A stretch of DNA of 60,642 nt from Geobacillus thermodenitrificans subsp. thermodenitrificans DSM 465 (GCF_000496575.1 NZ_AYKT01000019.1:1-60642), one strand, 5' to 3'; shown: positions 31,322-41,219, counted from the stretch's first letter. Made by a program: numbers and translations. Notes: generated by a model from the letters alone, not told the origin.

Positions 31322-34277
31322 CGATTTTCACCTCCTTTTCCGCTTCCGTGAGCGGTACGTAATCGCGGCGTCGCCATTTTCGTTCGACCTCGACGCCGTT
31401 TTGCGGATGCCGCTTTTGAAAGCGTGGGTTTGTACGCGGCAGCGGCGTCTCTCCTGATCGTTCAAGCACTTCCATACGCACTCGGGCTTGCTTATACGCC
31501 GGTGTATTTGTGCGATGGTCGGTCTGTGGACCAGTTAAAATGTTAATAGCGCTCTCATTGGCGGTTGAATGCATCGGCAAGAACAGCTCATTGCCTCTGA
31601 CCCGGTCGGTGACGAGCACGCGCACTTTGACACGGCCGTATGGTGAGATGAGCCGGACGAGCGCCCCGTCACTAATGCCGCGCTCTTTGGCGAGTTCTGG
31701 CGACACCTCAACGAAAATGTCCGGAAACTTGCGCTGGATGCCTTTTGATTTGTACGTCAAGTTTCCTTCGTGGAAATGCTCAAGCAGCCGGCCGTTGTTG
31801 ACGAGCAAATCGTACTCTTCCGGGTATTGCACCGGTTCGACCCAGTCAGCTAGCGCAAAGCGAGCTTTGCCGTCCGGGAAGTTGAACCGCTCTTTGTACA
31901 AAAGTGGTGTGTCGGCGCCGTCATAGCTGCCCCAGCATAAGCTGTTCCAGCCTTCGAGCCGGTCATAATACGCCTGCGAATAGAGTGGAGCCAAGCTGGC
32001 GATTTCGTCCATAATTTCGCTCGGACCGGCGTAATTCCAGTCGGCGCCAAGCCGTTTTGCGATTTCTTGAATGATCCACCAATCCGGTTTGGAGTCGCCA
32101 AGCGGCTCGAGCGCTTGGTAAAACCGTTGGATGCGGCGTTCGGTGTTTGTGAATGTTCCTTCCTTTTCTAAGCTCGGCGCTGCCGGCAAGATCACATCAG
32201 CAAATTGCGCCGTTTTTGATAAGAAAATGTCTTGGACGACGACAAAGTCGAGTTTCGCTAACGTGTCTTGCACGTGGTTGGCGTTACAGTCGACAAGCGC
32301 CATATCTTCACCGATGATATACATCGCTTTTAGATCACCGCGTTCAGCAGCTTCAATCATTTGAATGTTGTCAAGACCAGGTTTGGCATCGATGCGGACG
32401 CCGTACGCTTTTTCAAATTTCGTGCGCGCTGCGTCATCGGTCACATGTTGGTAGCCAGGCAGCCAGGAAGGGAGCGATCCCATGTCACAGGCGCCTTGGA
32501 CGTTGTTATGGCCGCGCAATGGGAACGCACCGGCGCCCGGACGCCCGTAGTTTCCGGTTGCGAGCAGCAAGTTGGAAATCGCCGCCGATGTGTCGCTGCC
32601 GCCTGTATTTTGCGTCACGCCCATGCCCCAGAGGACGCATGTGCCGTCTGCTTCGTGAATCATTTCAGCAATGCGGATGAGATCGGTTTTGGCGATGCCG
32701 GTTATTTGTTCAGCATAATCGAGTGTGTATTTTTCTAGCAACTGTTTAAATTCATCAAAGAAATGGACGCGTTCGCGAATGAACGATTCATCATGCCAGC
32801 CTTGGTCAATGATATATTTCGTTACTGCCATGAGCCACACTTGGTCGGTGCCTTGTTTCGGACGGATGAACAAATCGGCACGCTCGGCCATTTCGTTGCG
32901 GCGCAAGTCCGCGACGATCAGTTTTTGACCGAACAGTTTATGCGCCCGTTTTACGCGAGTCGCAATGACGGGATGTCCCTCAGCGGGGTTGGCGCCGATG
33001 ATGATAACCAAGCCGGCGGAAGCGATATCATAAATCGTGCCGGAATCGCCGCCCATGCCGACCGTGCGGAACAAGCCGTCAGTAGCTGGCGATTGGCAAT
33101 AACGTGAACAATTGTCGACGTTGTTCGTTTCAAACACTTGCCGAGCCAGCTTTTGCATTAAATAGTTTTCTTCATTGGAAATTTTCGATGATGAAATAAA
33201 GCCGATGGCGTTGCCTCCGTATTGTTGCTTGATGGCGCCGAGCTTTTCTGCGACCAAGTCAAGCGCTTCCTCCCATGTCGATTCGACGAAAGTGTCCCCT
33301 TTACGGATGAGCGGTTTTGTTAAACGCTCTTCGCTGTTGATAAAATCCCAGCCGAATTTCCCTTTGACACACGTTGAAATGGCGTTGACAGGCGCTTCGG
33401 AAACAGGTTGGATTTTTAAAATCTTGCGTCCTTTTGTCCATACTTCAAACGAACAGCCAACACCGCAGAACGTACAAACCGTTTTCGTTTTTTTGATTCG
33501 CTGTTGGCGCATAGCGGCTTCAATTTCGGAAATGGCGAAGATACTCGTGTAATTCGGCTCAACTTCTTTGACAAAATCGATCATTGGTTTGAGCACATCT
33601 TGGTCTAAACCGGTCATAAATCCGGCTTCGCCGAGCATCGATTTTTCCATTAAAGCGTTGCACGGGCAGACGGTGACGCAGTGTCCACAGCTGACGCACG
33701 ACGATTCGTTGATCGGCACGCCGCCATCCCAAACGACGCGCGGCCGTTCCGCTTCCCAGTCAATGGAGAGTGTTTCATTGACTTGTAAGTTTTGGCATGC
33801 CTCAACGCACTGCCCACAGGCGATGCATTGGTTCGGATCATAGCGGTAAAAGGGGTGTGACATATCTACCTCGGACGGGTCGACTTTCGGACGGTACGGA
33901 TATGTTTGATGTTCAATTTGCATCATTTCCGCTGTGTTATGCAGCTTGCAGTTGCCATTGTTGTTGTCACATACCGTACAATACAAGAGATGGTTTTCCA
34001 AAAGGCGATCCATCGCTTCTTTTTGTGCCACTTTCGCCCGCGGTGAGCTAAGTTCGACGACCATTCCGTCTTCCACTAGCGTTGAGCAGGCGCGAAGAAG
34101 CGAGCCGTTAACTTCAGCGATGCACGTGTCGCACGTTTGAATAGCGCCAAGCTCCGGCGTGTAACAAACTTGCGGGTGAGGGAGACCGTGTTCATTGACA
34201 GTTTCTAAAATGGTCATCCCTTGTTTGACGTGATACGGGCGTCCATTGATGGTGACTGTTACCGTTCGTGTTTCCAT
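31314..34277 (-). CDS. Formate dehydrogenase catalytic subunit with NuoG-like N-terminus (FdhF/YrhE type)
   Basis: A 987-residue molybdenum or tungsten bis-MGD enzyme oxidising formate to CO2. Residues 1-80 are a 2Fe-2S ferredoxin (CYTPELGAIQTCDTCIAEVN), followed by a His-Cys 4Fe-4S segment (LLYCTVCDNNNGNCKLHN). Two 4Fe-4S clusters follow (CIACGQCVEACQ, CVSCGHCVTVCPCNAL), then the molybdopterin part opening with CTFCGVGCSFEVWTKG. The Mo ligand is a cysteine (SRYCQSPATDGL), not selenocysteine. No Tat signal is visible, so it is cytosolic. ATG 34277 has 7 bases to GGAGG. Downstream DUF1641, divergent fdhD and an OFA transporter complete a formate module. Confidence 0.93.
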   Translation of the reverse strand: METRTVTVTINGRPYHVKQGMTILETVNEHGLPHPQVCYTPELGAIQTCDTCIAEVNGSLLRACSTLVEDGMVVELSSPRAKVAQKEAMDRLLENHLLYCTVCDNNNGNCKLHNTAEMMQIEHQTYPYRPKVDPSEVDMSHPFYRYDPNQCIACGQCVEACQNLQVNETLSIDWEAERPRVVWDGGVPINESSCVSCGHCVTVCPCNALMEKSMLGEAGFMTGLDQDVLKPMIDFVKEVEPNYTSIFAISEIEAAMRQQRIKKTKTVCTFCGVGCSFEVWTKGRKILKIQPVSEAPVNAISTCVKGKFGWDFINSEERLTKPLIRKGDTFVESTWEEALDLVAEKLGAIKQQYGGNAIGFISSSKISNEENYLMQKLARQVFETNNVDNCSRYCQSPATDGLFRTVGMGGDSGTIYDIASAGLVIIIGANPAEGHPVIATRVKRAHKLFGQKLIVADLRRNEMAERADLFIRPKQGTDQVWLMAVTKYIIDQGWHDESFIRERVHFFDEFKQLLEKYTLDYAEQITGIAKTDLIRIAEMIHEADGTCVLWGMGVTQNTGGSDTSAAISNLLLATGNYGRPGAGAFPLRGHNNVQGACDMGSLPSWLPGYQHVTDDAARTKFEKAYGVRIDAKPGLDNIQMIEAAERGDLKAMYIIGEDMALVDCNANHVQDTLAKLDFVVVQDIFLSKTAQFADVILPAAPSLEKEGTFTNTERRIQRFYQALEPLGDSKPDWWIIQEIAKRLGADWNYAGPSEIMDEIASLAPLYSQAYYDRLEGWNSLCWGSYDGADTPLLYKERFNFPDGKARFALADWVEPVQYPEEYDLLVNNGRLLEHFHEGNLTYKSKGIQRKFPDIFVEVSPELAKERGISDGALVRLISPYGRVKVRVLVTDRVRGNELFLPMHSTANESAINILTGPQTDHRTNTPAYKQARVRMEVLERSGETPLPRTNPRFQKRHPQNGVEVERKWRRRDYVPLTEAEKEVKIGG

Positions 34278-34299
34278 CATCACTCCTCCTTTGCAAAAT

Positions 34300-34344
34300 A
34301 AAAACTCCACCAGCGATGAGAAGCGTGTTTCATCGTGGTGGAGT
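34300..34344 (-). terminator. Terminator hairpin in the 5' leader of the formate dehydrogenase operon
   Basis: On the minus strand ACTCCACCA (34344-34336) pairs perfectly with TGGTGGAGT (34312-34304), with an inner CGATGA/TCATCG stem, followed by TTTTATTTTG. It ends about 10 bases before the ribosome-binding site. As the upstream gene is divergent, it can only regulate fdh itself. Confidence 0.75.
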
Positions 34345-34529
34345 AGTTCTTTAGCATGGCGATACTAAACAACCAATCCAATATTCACTAGATTCGTAGA
34401 AAAATAACAAGAGAAACCTTATTATTTTTCCACTATATACACATCTGTTATAGTTTATTATAGTATGGAGAAACATAGAACACAATGGATGAACAGGAAG
34501 TTTTTCAAACGTTGGCGAAAGGAGAGGGG
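34345..34529. promoter_or_regulatory. Divergent promoter region between fdh and the second mpsC-like gene
   Basis: AT-rich, with several TATAAT-like strings (for example TATAGT 34450-34455 on the plus strand and its mirror on the minus). On the minus strand TTGTTA (34411-34406) with a 17-base spacer could be a -35 for fdh. Assignments are tentative. Confidence 0.35.
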
Positions 34530-34883
34530 ATGGAGATGTCGAGAAAAGAAGCCGCGTTTAATGATATTGTGCGCAAAGTGCGTAAACAGTTGTTTGGCAA
34601 AGGACCGGAACGGATTAAAACGTATTTTGTCGACAACTTGGCGATCTCCATTTTGCATGGCAATTTAACGCCGACGGAAAAATTTATCGCCCGCACGCCG
34701 GAAGGGCGGGACATGGTGCATGCAGCAAGAACGAAAATGATTCAAGATGTGTATGCCCAACATGTGCCTGATGGTATGGAAGAACTTGCTGGATCGAAAC
34801 TGCTTTACTTGTTCAGTGATATTAAAGTAGAAGAAGATATGGCCGTTTCCGTGTTTGTGTTTGAAAAACCGATTGAATTGTGA
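34530..34883 (+). CDS. MpsC-like DUF2294 protein, copy 2
   Basis: A 117-residue protein of the same family as the gene at 14339-14707: FNDIVRKVRKQLFGKGPERI, then FVDNLAISILHGNLTPTEKF matching FL..VKTDILRDMIIVSLHGILT in copy 1, and FSDIKVEEDMAVSVFVFEKP at the end. Start ATG 34530 has GGAG 5 bases before it; a longer frame from 34485 exists without a ribosome-binding site. It is divergent from formate dehydrogenase and upstream of fdhD. The function may lie in formate or CO2 handling; this is inferred from context only. Confidence 0.78.
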   Translation: MEMSRKEAAFNDIVRKVRKQLFGKGPERIKTYFVDNLAISILHGNLTPTEKFIARTPEGRDMVHAARTKMIQDVYAQHVPDGMEELAGSKLLYLFSDIKVEEDMAVSVFVFEKPIEL

Positions 34884-34904
34884 CAAATTTGTGAACAATT
34901 TTGG

Positions 34905-34933
34905 TTGTGTTTCGCGATTGTTCATGGTATGCT
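34905..34933 (+). promoter_or_regulatory. Probable promoter of the fdhD-OFA operon
   Basis: TTGTGT (34905-34910), exactly 17 bases, TATGCT (34928-34933) with the extended TGG in front. Overlapping upstream, TTGTGACAAATTTGTGAA (34879-34896) has a loose palindrome that might bind an Fnr- or Rex-like regulator; it is not a clean match to either. Confidence 0.55.
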
Positions 34934-34939
34934 TATGAA

Positions 34940-35059
34940 TGTAAGTAATGTGAAAATAGGGAGAAGCCTTGTCGGCTAACGGGGGGTGTCCGGTTGGCAG
35001 AAAGGTTTCGAAAACGGATGTGCGTTGGTTTCGCTGCAGATCGTACTGGGTGTAAACTA
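34940..35059 (+). ncRNA. Structured leader of fdhD, candidate regulatory RNA
   Basis: About 120 bases of G-rich leader between promoter and terminator. One stem seen is AGCC/GGCT (34965-34977); others pair less clearly (CGGTT/AACGG region). Position before a molybdoenzyme maturation gene raises the idea of a molybdenum cofactor sensor, but I do not see the known Moco motif core. Confidence 0.4.
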
Positions 35060-35123
35060 CCGCCGCCTTTCGTAAGCAGAAGGATGATTGACCTTCTGTA
35101 TCGAAAGGCGGCGGTTTTATTTT
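35060..35123 (+). terminator. Composite terminator before fdhD
   Basis: CCGCCGCCTTTCG (35060-35072) pairs perfectly with CGAAAGGCGGCGG (35102-35114), with an inner CAGAAGG/CCTTCTG hairpin, followed by TTTTATTTT. It sits 22 bases before the fdhD start. Confidence 0.85.
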
Positions 35124-35144
35124 GAACAAGGGAGGAGGGGGGAC

Positions 35145-35939
35145 TTGTTGGACGGGTTTGTGGCCAAAAGACGGTATATCGTTAAATATCGAAATGGGCA
35201 GCTGGCCGAGGAAGAAGATGAGATCGCGCTCGAGTTTCCGCTGACGGTGGTAGTCAACGGGCAAGAGTTTGCGACAATCGTCTGCACACCGGGTCATATC
35301 AATGAACTTGTCATTGGTTTTCTGGCGTCAGAAGGAGTGATTCGTGTAATCGATGACATTAAGGCGATGACGATTGACGGGGAGCGGGGCTTCGTGTATG
35401 TGGAGCTCACCTCAGACGAGCTCCCGGCAAAACAGTTTTACGCGAAGCGATTCATCGGCTCGTGCTGTGGAAAAAGCCGGCAATTTTATTTTTACAATGA
35501 TGCGAAAACCGCCAAAACGATTGTCGGCGGCATTACTGTCAAAGCGGATGATTGTGTGTGTTTAATGAAAACGTTACACGAACAGTCAATTGATTTTGCG
35601 GCAACCGGTGGCCTTCATAACGCTGCGCTTGCCACGCCGGATAGAATTGTCGTCATCCGCTCTGACATCGGCCGCCATAATGCGCTTGATAAATTGTACG
35701 GTTACTGCTTGCGCCATCAAGTGGCGATGAAAGACAAGCTTATTGTATTCAGCGGTCGCGTCTCGTCAGAAGTGCTCTTGAAGGCGGCGAAAATGGGCAT
35801 AAGCATCCTGTTGTCGAAATCAGCGCCGACGACGCTAGCCTTAGATTTGGCGGAAGAACTTGGAATTACCGTTGTCGGTTTTTTACGTGGACAGGATTTT
35901 AATGTGTATACGCATGAGAAGCGTATTATTATCGAATGA
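35145..35939 (+). CDS. fdhD: FdhD, sulfurtransferase for formate dehydrogenase maturation
   Basis: A 264-residue protein that sulfurates the Mo-bisMGD cofactor using an IscS-type desulfurase. Motifs: EFPLTVVVNGQEFATIVCTP, GHINELVIGFLASEGVIR, the Cys pair in RFIGSCCGKSR (active-site loop), ATGGLHNAALATPDRIVVIR, DIGRHNALDKLYGYCLR and FSGRVSSEVLLKAAKMGISI. TTG 35145 is the start, 9 bases after GGAGG. The OFA transporter follows after 16 bases, forming an operon. Confidence 0.92.
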   Translation: MLDGFVAKRRYIVKYRNGQLAEEEDEIALEFPLTVVVNGQEFATIVCTPGHINELVIGFLASEGVIRVIDDIKAMTIDGERGFVYVELTSDELPAKQFYAKRFIGSCCGKSRQFYFYNDAKTAKTIVGGITVKADDCVCLMKTLHEQSIDFAATGGLHNAALATPDRIVVIRSDIGRHNALDKLYGYCLRHQVAMKDKLIVFSGRVSSEVLLKAAKMGISILLSKSAPTTLALDLAEELGITVVGFLRGQDFNVYTHEKRIIIE

Positions 35940-35955
35940 AAGGGGAGAAAATGCC

Positions 35956-37233
35956 TTGAAAAACCGCTGGCTGATTGCTTTATCCGCTGTCGGCATCCAT
36001 ATCTCCATTGGATCGGTTTACGCATGGAGCAACTTTACGAATCCATTGAAACAATTGTTTGGTTGGTCGGATCAAGAAGTCGCTCTCACATTCAGCATTG
36101 CGATCTTATTTTTAGGATTATCCGCCGCATTTCTCGGCCATTTTGTTGAAAAGCATGGACCACGGAAATCTGGACTATTGGCTGCCATCTTCTTTGGTCT
36201 CGGGGTGACTGGGTCCGGATTAGCGGTAGCACTTGGATCGAAGTACTTGCTGTATTTGTTTTACGGTGTGTTGGGAGGAATAGGGCTTGGTGTCGGTTAC
36301 ATTGCGCCCGTGTCGACGCTCGTCAAATGGTTTCCGGACCGTCGAGGGCTAGCGACAGGACTGGCGATTATGGGGTTTGGGTTTGCCGCGGCAATCGCGA
36401 GTCCTGTGATGAATAGTTTGATTGATTCCGTTGGTGTGCAAAATACGTTTTTTATTTTAGGTATCACGTATTTTGTCATTATGACGGTATCTTCCCTTTA
36501 CTTAGAAAAACCGCCGGAAGGATGGCTGCCGGAAGGATTTCAAGAAAAAGTGAAGGCCGGAAAAGCCAAGCCTTCGCTTGACTTGGCGCAATTGACGGCC
36601 AATGAAGCTGTTAAAACGAGACGGTTTTGGTATTTGTGGTTTATGCTGTTTATTAACGTCACATGCGGCATTGCTGTTTTAGCGGTGGCCAAGCCGTTAG
36701 CGGTAGAAAGCATCGGCATCAGCCAAACGGCAGCGGCGGCACTGGTTGGCGCCATTGGGGTATTTAACGGGCTAGGGCGCATCGGTTGGGCGTCAGCTTC
36801 CGATTATATTGGGCGGCCGAATACATACACGACATTTTTCGTTTTGCAAATTTTGATTTTCTTCTTGTTGCCGAATGTATCCATTAAATGGCTGTTTGTT
36901 GTGATGCTGACGATTGTGTATACGTGTTATGGCGGCGGGTTCGCCTGTATTCCAGCATATATCGGTGATTTGTTCGGAACAAAACAGCTTGGCGCCATCC
37001 ATGGTTATATTTTAACTGCTTGGGCAGCCGCCGGGTTGGTCGGACCCATGTTTGCGGCATATATTAAAGACACAACTGGCTCTTATGAAGGAAGTTTAGC
37101 CTTTTTTGGCGGATTGTTTGTCATCGCTCTCGTTTTGTCTTTGCTTGTTCGCATTGATATTCGTCAAATGCGTGCTCAATATGAACAGACAGCCTATGTT
37201 TCCACGACAAAAGAACAATCCCATCACGTATGA
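35956..37233 (+). CDS. OFA-family MFS transporter (oxalate/formate antiporter type)
   Basis: A 425-residue major facilitator with 12 predicted segments. It begins LKNRWLIALSAVGIHISIGS and continues VYAWSNFTNPLKQLFGWSDQ, the signature opening of the OFA group. Other marks are GLGVGYIAPVSTLVKWFPDR and RGLATGLAIMGFGFAAAIAS. It probably carries formate, oxalate or a similar small organic anion across the membrane, given its operon with fdhD and divergent formate dehydrogenase. The start is TTG 35956, 8 bases after GGGGAG; the frame extends further upstream over the fdhD end but without signals. Confidence 0.87.
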   Translation: MKNRWLIALSAVGIHISIGSVYAWSNFTNPLKQLFGWSDQEVALTFSIAILFLGLSAAFLGHFVEKHGPRKSGLLAAIFFGLGVTGSGLAVALGSKYLLYLFYGVLGGIGLGVGYIAPVSTLVKWFPDRRGLATGLAIMGFGFAAAIASPVMNSLIDSVGVQNTFFILGITYFVIMTVSSLYLEKPPEGWLPEGFQEKVKAGKAKPSLDLAQLTANEAVKTRRFWYLWFMLFINVTCGIAVLAVAKPLAVESIGISQTAAAALVGAIGVFNGLGRIGWASASDYIGRPNTYTTFFVLQILIFFLLPNVSIKWLFVVMLTIVYTCYGGGFACIPAYIGDLFGTKQLGAIHGYILTAWAAAGLVGPMFAAYIKDTTGSYEGSLAFFGGLFVIALVLSLLVRIDIRQMRAQYEQTAYVSTTKEQSHHV

Positions 37234-37354
37234 GTCAACTATTTTTCGGTGAAATCTAACGTAGATTCTTGATGAGAATCACGGACGTTTGTCTGTTGTG
37301 TTTGTGAGGAATGCCAGACAAAGCGTAGTAGGAAGGAAGCTACATTCCTATCAA
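37234..37354. other. Spacer after the OFA gene
   Basis: No gene seen. Confidence 0.4.
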
Positions 37355-37409
37355 AAGGACTCTCTCCCTGCTAGGATAGTGATTGATCCAAACAGCGGAG
37401 GGAGTCCTT
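37355..37409 (+). terminator. Hairpin terminator of the fdhD-OFA operon
   Basis: AAGGACTCTCTCCCTGCT pairs with AGCGGAGGGAGTCCTT with small bulges. It has no long T-run. Confidence 0.6.
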
Positions 37410-37667
37410 CACTAGTTATAAACCTTTCATCCTGCAAAATGGTCTATGCTGTTTCCCCATTCTCATGTTGTCACGTTTTCAGCCTCTGTGTTTTTCCAAC
37501 TGCCGATGCCGTGATGTGCATCGTTTTTACGTCATATCTTGAGCAAGATCTTCGTCTCTCCATGTTCTGTAGTGGATCACCCAGCCGTTTGTCTTCCTGC
37601 ATGCTGCAAGTCATGTTGGGGGTTTTTTGGTATAATGGGATGGACAATAGACACCATGGGGGACATA
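37410..37667 (+). promoter_or_regulatory. Upstream region of mutY with extended -10 promoter
   Basis: TGGTATAAT (37628-37636) is a consensus extended -10; a -35 is not obvious. The rest of the stretch holds no recognisable gene. Confidence 0.55.
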
Positions 37668-38770
37668 ATGAATATGACAACGTGGACAAAACGGTTTCCT
37701 GCCCGCGAGTTTCAGCGCGATTTGCTTGATTGGTTTGCCCGTGAGCGCCGCGATTTACCGTGGCGCCAAGACCGCGATCCGTATAAGGTTTGGGTATCGG
37801 AAGTCATGTTGCAGCAGACGCGCGTCGAGACAGTGATTCCGTATTTTGAAAAGTTTATCAGGCAATTTCCGACGCTAGAGGCGCTCGCTGACGCCGATGA
37901 AGACGAAGTGCTGAAAGCGTGGGAAGGGCTCGGCTATTACTCGCGTGTGCGCAACTTGCATGCAGCGGTAAAAGAAGTGAAAGAGCGCTACGGAGGAAAA
38001 GTGCCGGATAATCCGGATGAGTTTTCGAAGTTGAAAGGAGTCGGTCCGTATACGGTCGGGGCTGTATTGAGCCTCGCCTACGGCGTGCCAGAGCCAGCGG
38101 TCGATGGTAACGTCATGCGTGTGTTGTCTCGTTTGTTTTTGGTGACGGATGACATTGCTAAGGCGTCAACACGAAAGCGGTTTGAACAGATTGTCCGTGA
38201 AATTATGGCGTATGAACAGCCTGGGGCATTTAATGAAGCGTTGATTGAGCTGGGTGCTCTTGTTTGTACGCCGCGCCGCCCATCGTGCCTTCTTTGCCCG
38301 GTGCAAGCTCATTGCCGGGCGTTCGCGGAAGGGGTGCCAGAGGAACTGCCGGTGAAAACGAAAAAAACAGCGGTGAAACAAGTGCCCCTTGCGGTCGCGG
38401 TGCTGACTGACCAAGATGGGCGCATTCTGATTCGCAAACGTGATCATACCGGTCTGCTGGCAAACTTGTGGGAATTTCCAAGCTGTGAAATGAAGGGCGA
38501 AGGTGAGACAGAGAATTTGGAAAGGGCGTTTTTGAACGAGCAAGGTCTCGACGTCAAGCTTGGTGAACCTATCGCTTCGTTTGATCATGTTTTTTCCCAC
38601 TTAGTTTGGAAGCTGACGGTGTTTTATGGACGATTGCTTGATGGCGAGCGGCTGGAGGAACCGTATCGATTGGTGTCAGAGAGGGAGCTAGAGACATATG
38701 CATTTCCTGTGTCACATCAGCGCGTTTGGCGGGAATATCAAGAGCACGCAGGCGAAGTGCGCCGCCTGCG

Positions 38771-38774
<4 letters not shown>
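37668..38774 (+). CDS. mutY: MutY A/G-specific adenine DNA glycosylase
   Basis: A 368-residue base-excision repair enzyme removing adenine opposite 8-oxoguanine. N-terminal domain: catalytic Glu45 in VWVSEVMLQQTRVETVIPYF, the helix-hairpin-helix LKGVGPYTVGAVLSLAYG and catalytic Asp in VDGNVMRVLSRLF. The 4Fe-4S cluster Cys residues are in CTPRRPSCLLCPVQAHC. The C-terminal MutT-like 8-oxoG recognition domain follows (VPLAVAVLTDQDGRILIRKR, FDHVFSHLVWKLTVF). It closely resembles the Geobacillus stearothermophilus MutY of known structure. The start is ATG 37668 behind GGGGGA. It ends overlapping the convergent yfhS stop. Confidence 0.95.
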
Positions 38775-39805
<1,031 letters not shown>

Positions 39806-39863
39806 TGTCGGCGGATAGAACGGCCACCTCCGGGGCATAGTAAGGTACGTGGAGGTGAGAGCA

Positions 39864-40055
39864 ATGGCCAAACAACCGAACAAAACATCTGCTGGCACGA
39901 ACATTCAAGAAGTAAGACAACAAAATGCACAATCGTCGCAAGCTGCTCAAGCTGGCCAATTCGGCACTGAGTTTGCGGCTGAGACGAATGTACAACATGT
40001 CAAACAACAAAATGCGCAAGCAGAAGCCCGCAAAGCACAAAACACTAATCAGTAA
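39864..40055 (+). CDS. sspE: Gamma-type small acid-soluble spore protein
   Basis: A 63-residue polar protein with the gamma-SASP double repeat: NIQEVRQQNAQSSQAAQAGQ and NVQHVKQQNAQAEARKAQN, linked by the protease-sensitive FGTEFAAET (GPR cleavage site). It stores amino acids in the spore core. ATG 39864 follows GGAGGTGAGAGCA; an in-frame GTG at 39849 precedes this site. It is the expected neighbour of fabL and ygaB, with its own terminator. Confidence 0.95.
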   Translation: MAKQPNKTSAGTNIQEVRQQNAQSSQAAQAGQFGTEFAAETNVQHVKQQNAQAEARKAQNTNQ

Positions 40056-40144
40056 CCGATCATTATAAATGGCCGATGCCATCGAGCGCTAATGGCGGCG
40101 TATGTTGCCAAGAGAGCGCAGGCAAGAGGCCGGATAGGAAAGTC

Positions 40145-40176
40145 AAAAAGCGGAGGCAGTACGCCTCTGCTTTTTT
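40145..40176 (+). terminator. Terminator of sspE
   Basis: AAAAAGCGGAGGC pairs with GCCTCTGCTTTTTT. Confidence 0.9.
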
Positions 40177-40286
40177 GTCGACAAAAGCTGCTAAGGCTCT
40201 ACATAATTAGCTAGAGGATTTGAAAGGCGGGTCGCGAAATGATAAAGCAGACGGCAGGACAAAGGGGAAGGGAGAATAGGAGGAGC

Positions 40287-40490
40287 ATGGAACAGATTTG
40301 GGTGGATGAACGGGAGGAAACGTTATTTTTGTGGCATGAAATGGAGCGCTGCCAGGAGATTACCCGCCAGTTGGAGGAACTCGAACGCGAAGCGCCGACC
40401 ATTGCTCTTCGTGAAGAAGTACGGCAAATGAAACAGCAAGTCGAAGCCATTCGCCGCGTGTTTGAGAGACAGATGTCATCTAGCGCTTGA
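40287..40490 (+). CDS. ygaB: YgaB family protein
   Basis: A 67-residue, strongly helical, coiled-coil protein (LWHEMERCQEITRQLEELER, VRQMKQQVEAIRRVFERQM). This is the YgaB family found beside sspE in Bacillus. ATG 40287 lies just after AGGAGG; a frame open to 40239 has no start signal. Function unknown. Confidence 0.85.
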   Translation: MEQIWVDEREETLFLWHEMERCQEITRQLEELEREAPTIALREEVRQMKQQVEAIRRVFERQMSSSA

Positions 40491-40521
40491 AGCAGGCCGC
40501 ATCCTTCAGCGCTGCACCGCT

Positions 40522-40558
40522 AGGCCGCTTTTGCTTCGGCAAGGCGGCTTTCTTTTCA
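40522..40558 (+). terminator. Terminator after ygaB
   Basis: GCCGCTTTTGC pairs with GCAAGGCGGC around TTCG, followed by TTTCTTTT. Confidence 0.75.
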
Positions 40559-40620
40559 TTTGCGAAGTAAACAAGGTATAATGAAAAGAAGAAGCTCCCA
40601 TCGGAAAGTAGGGAAGAGTG

Positions 40621-41154
40621 ATGCCAGCATACCCACGGGAAGGGAAAATCATTCAAATCCATAGCTACAAACATAATGGGACGATCCATCGCATTTGGCA
40701 GGAAACGGTCGTGTTAAAAGGAACATCAGCGTACGTAATCGGCGGCAACGACAAAACGCTTGTCATGGAAGCGGACGGCCGGACGTGGGTGACGCGCGAG
40801 CCGGCAATTTGTTTTTTTCACGCCAAGCATTGGTTTAACATTATCGCTATGATTCGCGAGGACGGAGTATATTATTATTGCAATTTAAGCTCCCCGTTTG
40901 TCTGGGATGACGAGGCGCTGAAATATATCGATTACGATTTGGATATTAAAGTGTTTCCTGATATGACGTACATGCTTCTTGATGAAGACGAATACGAGCG
41001 GCATCGCCGCGAGATGAACTACCCGGATGTGATTGACCGTATTTTAAAAAATAACGTCCAGAAGCTCATTGGTTGGATCCAAGAGCGGAAAGGACCGTTC
41101 GCGCCCGAGTTTATTGACAAATGGTACGGAGTGTTTCAGGCGTACCAAAAATAG
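40621..41154 (+). CDS. ntdP: YgaC/NtdP nucleoside tri- and diphosphate phosphatase (DUF402)
   Basis: A 177-residue protein of the DUF402 beta-barrel family, whose staphylococcal relative (Sa1684) hydrolyses NTPs and NDPs. Marks: [40 protein letters not shown] and metal-binding [27 protein letters not shown]. Length and start (ATG 40621; in-frame GTG at 40618 is an alternative) fit the family. Followed by a terminator and ygaD as in B. subtilis. Confidence 0.88.
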
Positions 41155-41161
41155 CGGCATG

Positions 41162-41197
41162 AAAAAAGCCTGTTCGGCACCGCTGACAGGTTTTTTC
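41162..41197 (+). terminator. Terminator after ygaC/ntdP
   Basis: AAAAAAGCCTGT pairs with ACAGGTTTTTT around a CG-rich loop. Confidence 0.75.
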
Positions 41198-41219
41198 TGC
41201 TTTTTCAGGGGGGATCTCC

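Noticed and set aside
34879-34896. Fnr or Rex operator before fdhD
   Set aside because: The two TTGTGA half-sites are direct rather than inverted, so neither consensus is met.
34940-35059. Known Moco riboswitch
   Set aside because: I could not align the leader with the Moco motif core; only position suggests it.
37289-37729. Plus-strand open frame of 146 codons before mutY
   Set aside because: It runs through a terminator hairpin and into the mutY start in another frame, with low-complexity Cys/Ser-rich sequence and no start signal.
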